In this document: piece after piece, positions 57,642 to 64,000 of the stretch | How the letters are laid out: the number at the start of each line of letters is the position of its first letter | Numbering within the stretch: the stretch's first letter is position 1 | Source of the DNA: Turritopsis dohrnii | Taxonomy: Eukaryota > Cnidaria > Hydrozoa > Anthoathecata > Oceaniidae | Length of the DNA stretch: 64,000 nt | Direction of reading: 5' to 3' | Assembly: GCA_027922465.2 (NCBI GenBank) | Contig: BQMF02000019.1 | Span: 248,001-312,000 of the forward strand | The notes under the pieces: generated by a model | Seen by the model: only the letters and a program-made list of their open reading frames with translations | What the model was told of the DNA's origin: nothing | The model's database searches: none | Made by a program: the position numbers and the translations under genes

Positions 57642-60600
57642 GAAGATGGAGGCCGTCTAATGGTGAAGGCTCAACATTCGAGACGACTGCAAAAATTCCG
57701 TTACTATTATCAATATCCATATTTTCGTTTGTTTGTTGCTTATTTTGTGACACTTTGCAACTTCATGATATATGCCGAAGATCCAATAGCTCATAGTTAT
57801 TCAAAGGCTACCGTCTTAGCTGTTGGAAACACGTTTTCATTTGTTTTCACAAAGTAAGTTATATATTCGTCTTCAAAGTTATGTGAAGAAGGGGGGGAGA
57901 AGGAGTGAAGAAGTAAGGGTTTATAAATGAAAGACATTTGTTAGCAAATTCTTTAAAATGGAATCTGCTAAAATAGTTTGATAATTCAAAATATCAGTTA
58001 ATGTGTAAATAGCTTCCTTTGTTTACCATTTTACATTTTAGTTGCAAGTCTATTTGCTCCCAACACTTTTTTTACACCCCTTTGTAAACAGTGGCCATGC
58101 AAATTGTAAAACACAAGAAATCTGAAAACTTAATACTAACTTTATTCCAACAAGCCTTATGGCACATTTGTTTGTTTTTATTTAACCCTTACATTTTAAT
58201 TACATTTGCTTAAGAGACAATAGTCGTAAAAATATAAATAAAACCTCCCCATATCTTGCTTGGATGCGTGACACTGTATTATAATGGTCAGGTGATTGTT
58301 TTGTCGAGAATTTCCACCAAACTATTAACTTTGCGATGATTGGAAAGTACATTGTGCAAAAAAAGGAATACTGTCACACATCCATATTACTTGGATGTTT
58401 TTGCATTTGTTCTTGAAAAATAAAATGTTTCGAAGATAGCGATATTTGACTGAGCTGCTTTTTAGGCCAGGAAGGTTATATCTCTAATATATACTATAAA
58501 GAAATCTAGTTCCATCATTAAGAATAAATTAAATTAAAACAAATAAACAAATAGAAGTGTTTATAAAAAATGATGTCATGATACAGAGGGTAATACAGAA
58601 TAAAAAAAAATTAACAAAACGCCCAAAAGCGGTTATCGATGTCAAAATCAGTCTCTATTAGCCGCTGTGATAACTAGCTGTCCACATAAGATTCGATCAG
58701 TGTCAACTAAAACTACTTCCTGCCCAAATCCATCATGAGTGGCTGCGGACCAGCAGAGTAGTTGCACTCTGCTTATTTTCTCATTATTTTTTTTTATTTT
58801 GAACCCTAATGAAACAAATCCAAAAACGTTGGGTATTGTAAAACATTTTCCTGATAATGTTTTGATTTCTTTGTTCAAGGTACCCACCTAATGGATTTAG
58901 TGCTTTAAAGATTCTTCTTTGGATGACAGCTATAATTGTTGGTGTGGTGGTTGGTAAAGTAGTCCTGCATCACTTTCTGTTCAAAAAAAAGCTGAATCTC
59001 TCCATGTTTTCAAATGACCAGGGTTCCTGGATGATCTGCTTTCTGACCACAATCTTAACTTTGCTCATTTTCTCTTTCATTTATAATGGTTTTCTTTCAT
59101 TGGACAGTGATATGAGCAAGTACAAGATAACTGGTTATATCGGTACAACCAACCATGTGTTCACAAGGGCTGCAGCCTTAGGAACGTGGTTTGGTGACTT
59201 CCTTACCGCTTGGATGGTAACGGATATGATGTTCCAGGTGGGTATGATAACAACAACATTCGAAGCTTCATGCCTGAACTTTACAAATAGTTGTCTTTGT
59301 GTTATCCTCTCCTGTTTTAGGATTCAAAGAGATATCCAAAATGGGCAACAAAATTCCGAGCGTGGTGGAAAAAGGGACTTAAGCGTGTTTATCTGTTTTG
59401 GGGTTTCGCTATCATCCTGTCAACCATTGTGATTACTGCGGTGACGACTCACTTCTTGAACTGGGATAAACTCAACCGTGATGTTGTGTACACTAATGAA
59501 CTTGGTCGAGCTGTGTTAGCTTCGTTTATTTTGGCTATGGATGTAACAATCGTCATGCAGGTACTCATAATGTTTTTGTTATAAAACTAGTATCCTGGGC
59601 AAAACGTTTTACCGTGTCTAATTACAGAAACGATGTGTAGAAAATCCAGTGTCAATAAATTATTACGGAACGGTGAAAGTATATTTATCACGACGACCTT
59701 TAAAACTGGTCTAAAAAATTTCTGGGCATCATTTCTTTGAGAGCAACCGTTACAGAGATACTGTCGGTCAAAGATTTTATTGACGTCACAGCTCTGTCTC
59801 TCCTTTTATTTTTTTGACCCAAATTCTTTTCATCACCCAATTTCATCACATATTTTTTAGACCCAAAAAATGTTAGATATTTATATTTGCTTTCGAGATA
59901 TGCATCCCTAAACATCGAGTTTGGTCAGGGATGCAATGATTGTGTTTTTTTCCGTTAACTGTCTAATTCTATTGCAAGGAAATAACTAATAATAATACAG
60001 ATTTCAACTTCTCAATGCAATTAGTTGCCCGTGATCAAAAATGCGGACATAGCTTAAATTGCTAATATCAAAACTTTTTTATTGAGCGTTGACAGCTATC
60101 ATTTTGTTATTGTCCAACATCGATTTAAAAAGATAATGTTAACGGACATATTTTTATCGAACACCTTTATAAAGAACTCGTGGCTGAAAATAGCCAGAAA
60201 ATTAAAGGACTGATAAAGAACTGGACAGGCTTAATTAAGAAATAATGAAGATAAAAAGATTTTTTATTCGTTCAATGTATTCCATAAGATCAGTGCCCAG
60301 CCAACACAGGGGGCCTACACGATTCACATATCTAAAAGACTCCCTCGGTGCCGACTAGGTGTTGTTTGCGGCGTTTCTATACTTAGCCAGAAAAGAAAAA
60401 AATGATTTGGCGCAGCTAGAAAAAAAAACAATTTTGGCGCGGATTTAGTTTGGCGATTTTTGGCATTTTGCGCCAATTGCGCCAAATTTTCTCCGCGCCA
60501 AAATTTCTCCGATTAAGGTAGTAGGAGGAGGAGTAGTAGTAGGAGTCCAAGGGTGTTTTAATACGGTATTCGCTTTCGCTGCTACCGTAATAAATATTCT

Positions 60601-61615
60601 CTTTTTTAAAATAAGAAAGGAATATAAACTACAAAAGGATTCAAATATGTTTACAAAAGGATTCAAATATACATGTTTACAAGAAGAAGGAAAACAGTTA
60701 AAAAATACAAGGAACTCGTTTAGGAATTATGAGTCTGAAACATTTTTGGAAAAAAATAAGGAACAGCAGGCTCAGAGCCAATAAAGGTGGTTCGTTATAA
60801 AAAACCTCGCTAACTAAGCACTACATGTTGATCTTTTCTTCAAGGATTGGAACATTCCACAGCAGGCTCAGAGCCAAGTGTAAAGGTTCCTTATAAAATA
60901 CCCCGCTAACTAAGCACTACATGTTGATCTTTTCTTCAAGGATTGGGACTTTCCACTCTTCCGAAACAACATGGACGTCAAGCTACCAGGAGTGAATACG
61001 GCTAACATCAATTTCAAGATACCGGATTGTTTGCGACGGGAACATTGGACTATCCGTATCACAGGCAAATGGTTTAATTATGGTGTGCTCTTTATTGTCA
61101 TGATACTTGACCTGAACATGTGGAAAAACCAAATCTTCTACAAGCCCATTGATTATGGACAATACACTGGAGACGATGGGCATATTTTCAGTGTGCACGA
61201 TGAATTCAGTCTGTCTCATTACAAAAACGCTACCATATTTTCTTATGGTTGGCGCAATGCAACCATCGATCCACTCACGAATAGGACATATTTAGCCGGT
61301 GATTATAGAACGAATTCAAGGTATCGAGGCTATTCGTTAGCATTACGTTCAATCGCATTCTTGCCATCGCTGATCACTTTCATCATATTTGGTCTGCTTA
61401 TATACGTATTTGGACGTGAGGGAACAGAGCAATACGAACAGGAGGCGTTTAAACGCGAGGGCGTTACTCTGACCAGTGTTCGCGTGAACAGATCAGCAGA
61501 AGACCATAAGGTCACCGAAACTAATTCTGTTTCTGATGAAAAAAGTGACCACCCTCGGACTGACTCGCCTGCGCCTAAAAGTTACGGCGCAATACACCCT
61601 GCGCCCGTAGCATAG
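57642..61615 (+). CDS. TMEM117: Transmembrane protein 117 orthologue (TMEM117)
   Basis: Exons are 57642-57853, 58880-59237, 59321-59560 and 60941-61615, all with GT/AG junctions. From the first in-frame Met (57660) the protein is 488 aa; human TMEM117 is about 514. Conserved phrases include KFRYYYQYPYFRLFVAYFV, IYAEDPIAHS, GTWFGDFLTAWMVTDMMFQ, NWDKLNR, ITGKWFNYG and LDLNMWKNQIFYKP. Seven clear hydrophobic helices are visible, with an eighth possible, and the C-terminal tail is hydrophilic. The family lies in the plasma membrane and has been linked in mammals to ER-stress-induced death; its biochemical role is not settled. The frame is open back to the acceptor at 57642 (EDGGRL before the Met), so an upstream coding exon is likely (see 44984-45202). 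A duplicated acceptor precedes the last exon (60846). Confidence 0.9.
57854..58879 (+). other. TMEM117 intron with hAT-end fragment
   Basis: A GTAAGT donor (57854) and a TTCAAG acceptor (58879) bound it. The stretch GCCCAAAAGCGGTTATCGAT (58621) through CTATTAG (about 58661) closely matches 4560-4600, the right end of the autonomous hAT at 475-4606, so a relative or fragment has landed here. Confidence 0.7.
58621..58666. mobile_element. Fragment related to the hAT right end
   Basis: CGCCCAAAAGCGG, CGATGT and CTATTAG in this order match 4560-4600 with about one difference in six. It ends CCGCTG, equivalent to the CAG tip. A left end was not found, so it is either truncated or a diverged MITE. 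Confidence 0.55.
59238..59320 (+). other. TMEM117 intron, 83 bp
   Basis: Short GT/AG intron: GTGGGTATGA at the donor and CTGTTTTAG at the acceptor. It separates VTDMMFQ from DSKRYPKWATKF in the protein. Confidence 0.85.
59561..60940 (+). other. TMEM117 last intron with repeat segments
   Basis: It holds a segment related to 46495-46540 (near 59748), a cluster of TTTGGCGC words (60409-60510) and a tandem duplication of its own 3' splice region (60765-60957). Confidence 0.75.
60400..60512. repeat. Cluster of TTTGGCGC / GCGCCAAA words
   Basis: Six or more TTTGGCGC-type words occur in both orientations within about 110 bases (60409, 60437, 60450, 60469, 60479, 60495 areas). The word resembles an E2F site core. 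The inverted arrangement also allows a hairpin, so a MITE tip is equally possible. Confidence 0.6.
60765..60957 (+). repeat. Tandem duplication of the TMEM117 3' splice acceptor
   Basis: Two copies of a 96-97 bp unit (60765-60861 and 60862-60957). Each includes CTAACTAAGCACTACATG (a possible branch point), a TCTTTTCTTCAAG acceptor and the start of the exon (GATTGGAACATTCCAC in the upstream copy, GATTGGGACTTTCCAC in the real one). The upstream acceptor (60845) would give DWNIPQQAQSQV and then a TAA at once, so its use would truncate the protein. Confidence 0.85.
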
Positions 61616-64000
61616 GCCAAATTAAAGGAGGTTGAAGTTGTTGTCTGGGGATCAGTCAAGCTTGTCTATATCAATATTTAAGATTTTCTAGTGTTCGATT
61701 TTGTTTCGATTCTACAACATCTCAGCACCTACCTTCCTTCGACGTTCTTCGGTACCAATTCTAATCACCTGAATGATGTTTTAGTTGCAAATGCAAACTT
61801 TTCGAAATAATATCAAATTAATATCTTTCATTTATTCACTCACCATTGATTAGTCGAACAAAAATAGCGATATTTAATGTAATCTTCGAAAGGGTCACTC
61901 CGATGAAGAGCGTTTTCATAGAAATAGTGCGTATATTTCTATAGAAATGCCTTCCTTCGCGGTGGTTTTTCAACAAATTTGCCCACTGGGTAATATCCGT
62001 ATGCAATCCAACATTCTGATATCACTTTTCGATTGTAAGTGTTGATTAGCTTTCTTGCACGTTTTTCCACTTTGAATGATTAAATTATCCTGCGCAAATT
62101 TTATTTGGTCCTGAACTACGCTTCTTAAGGGTATAAATTCACAGGCGAACTTTGGGAGTATTTTTTTTATAAAGAATCCTTACAACATATTTTCCAGGCT
62201 TATGCACCATCATCTCCGCGCAATAACTTTGAATAAATCTGACTTTTAGTGTGTTATACACAACTAGATTATGCAGAAAATGTACATTATTTCATGATGG
62301 TATCGATCAGTGAACCAATAGGATGTGTTGTAAAGTGACACGTGGATGTATTTCTTATATTTAATAGTATTTTGATAAATGAATGTCTTATTTTATATCT
62401 TCAGGTTTTTCTAATAAGCGTCTCCTACTCCTATACGGGAGAAGAGGAGGAGAGGGGAAAAAAACACTCTTACAAACGAAGGAGTGCTTATTAGAATCAC
62501 TTCTTAAAATCTATTGTATTATTGTAAACACGTTGCCATTTTAAAATGATTCTTTTTCCGATTTCATTACGCGTGGTATCTTTGTGTCGAAATCGAAATC
62601 AACGCCACCTTGCAATTTTCTATTGTTTTTAATCTGATCTGCGTGTTAAGGTGTGTTTACTCAAATGCAAGCTTTTGAATACCACTTGTGTTTGTTTGTT
62701 TGGACTATCATCGAAAATCGAAATGGGGATTGAAAAAAATAAAATGAGAGGCAGCTACTTAAGTGTTCGAATATATTTTTATTCAAAATATGAGGGGTTT
62801 CTCGATAGAAAGAGTATTTAGAATCTTTTAGTCCTTAAGAAGTATTTTTAGGTACCTTTTTGTGGGGTTCGGGTAAAATGACGTAAAAATAAGGCGAGGA
62901 AAGCAAAGTTTGACAGTTGAATTAAAAAGAACAAGAGATCAGCAGAAACTCGTGCGAAATGATCAAGGAGACATAGAATTCTGCGCTGTGCAGGGAAGAC
63001 CGCCATTTTTAATTCGATGTGAGCTTGATTGCTTGATTGCGTTTTTTTAACGTTATGTGATGAAAAAACGCTTTAGCTATAACATCCATAAAGGCTGAAA
63101 TCTATAGAATATATGTATAACTATGTTCTTATTTCCTCTCAACCACGTGGTGTTCAGACGGAAGGAGGAATTCTTTTGATAATGAAACCAGTAGTCCCAA
63201 TGTATAATGCAAAATGTTAAGATTATGATCGTAACGTTTTGTTATTTCGACAAAAATGTGTGTCAACACGAGAATTAGCTTTCCAGTCAACAAAACCAAT
63301 CCTATCTTTGCGTCCTTTTCACTTCCAACCCTCCCGGGTTTTTTTCAGCAGCAATGGAAATTCTAAATAAATAAAAAGTAAATTTTTTAAAAAAATCTGA
63401 AAATGTTAAATGTTTAATTCCAAACAGGCACAGAAGAAATTCCAGCGTTGTTTAGACTGAATATAACTTTTTTCAAAAAAATTTGAAACAAAATCCGTGT
63501 GATGTCCAATGTTTAACGTTCTCATCAAATTTATTCAAACATATTAACAGGGTGTTTCTTTATTCTTTTGAAACGTGGGACATTTTCGTGTACCCCGGGA
63601 TAAATGAAGACTTTGTGCAGACACGACCTTTCTATGGCTTTGTTTGAACAGTCTTTGTGAAATAAAAATACTGTTATTAAAAAGTGAAATCTCTTAAGAA
63701 AGGAAAGAAAAAAGAAAATCCGGGTGTATTTTTTTACATTTGAAATTAATTTTTATTTCTTCCTTTCCAAGCTCTTATTTTTATATTTTATCTAATTTTT
63801 TTACAATACTATTAATTACTTTTTCTAAAAATTTCAAACTAAAAACAGATGATATTATACATTTAATAATACTACTTCTCTCTCCTGGCTTCCTATTTTG
63901 TTACAGATATCACAAAAAGTATTTTTTTTGTTCTTTTTTTACATAATTTTATATAACTACACCCCTGATTAGATCGTTATATTTTGTTTCGTGTGCCGAG
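61616..64000. other. TMEM117 3' UTR and downstream spacer
   Basis: No further gene. A possible AATAAA poly(A) signal is at 62232. A small foldback element lies at 62409-62496. The rest is AT-rich without motif-bearing frames. Confidence 0.45.
62409..62496. mobile_element. Small foldback MITE (88 bp)
   Basis: TTCTAATAAGC (62409-62419) is perfectly inverted at 62486-62496, and the stem continues imperfectly (TACTCC against GGAGT). The purine-rich loop contains GAAGAGGAGGAGAGGGG. No target duplication can be assigned with confidence. Confidence 0.6.

Noticed and set aside
58000..58666. Complete MITE ending at 58666
   Set aside because: No left inverted end or target duplication could be found, so only a fragment is called.

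Overview
The window looks like AT-rich, TE-dense animal nuclear DNA, most likely cnidarian and probably hydrozoan (inferred). The reasons are: GT-AG introns, a multi-exon TMEM117 orthologue, an intronless divergent rhodopsin-type GPCR, long AT-rich spacers, and a repeat fauna I associate with cnidarian genomes (Ulp1-PHD proteins, GIY-YIG Penelope tails, NHEEAD/CRC proteins, several kinds of MITE). I cannot name the species.

Layout. 475-4606 is a nearly intact autonomous hAT transposon (minus strand, three exons, 814 aa) with matching CTAATACAG-type inverted ends. 4936-6808 is a two-exon DDE transposase gene. 7193-8153 is a CAGTGTTGCAAATAA-ended element. 8517-8795 is a GAAACG minisatellite. 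10380-10711 is the 3' end of a Penelope-like element. 11186-16468 is a 5.3-kb TIR element with a 9-bp target duplication that carries a Ulp1 protease-PHD fragment (MULE-like); two smaller MITEs sit inside it. 16977-22376 is a foldback TIR element, also with a 9-bp duplication, whose ends are arrays of short palindromes. A CR1/jockey-like LINE sits inside it. 22410-23288 is a deleted TTAA-flanked element with a HARBI1-like exon. 23471-28449 is a nest: a TIR element split by a complete but frameshifted mariner (23754-25654) and a broken LINE. 30007-34613 is a TIR element with tandem-repeat ends holding a minus-strand LINE whose ORF2 starts with a PHD-like finger.

Host genes. 37925-38833 (minus) encodes a 302-aa GPCR with a coding minisatellite in its third intracellular loop. 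57642-61615 (plus) encodes TMEM117. A possible first coding exon lies 12.4 kb upstream at 44984-45202. If it is real, nearly everything from 45203 to 57641 is intron 1: a TTAA-flanked MITE containing a tRNA-derived SINE, a 1.4-kb TIR element containing a PIF/Harbinger MITE, a second PIF MITE with different subterminal DNA, a 642-bp MITE, a deleted hAT and a hAT-like MITE. A broken NHEEAD/CRC gene lies at 43194-44261 with its C-terminal CRC piece on the opposite strand.

Most coding capacity belongs to mobile elements. Only TMEM117 and the GPCR look like functioning host genes. Both 9-bp target duplications, the hAT exon structure and the duplicated TMEM117 splice acceptor can be read directly from the sequence.
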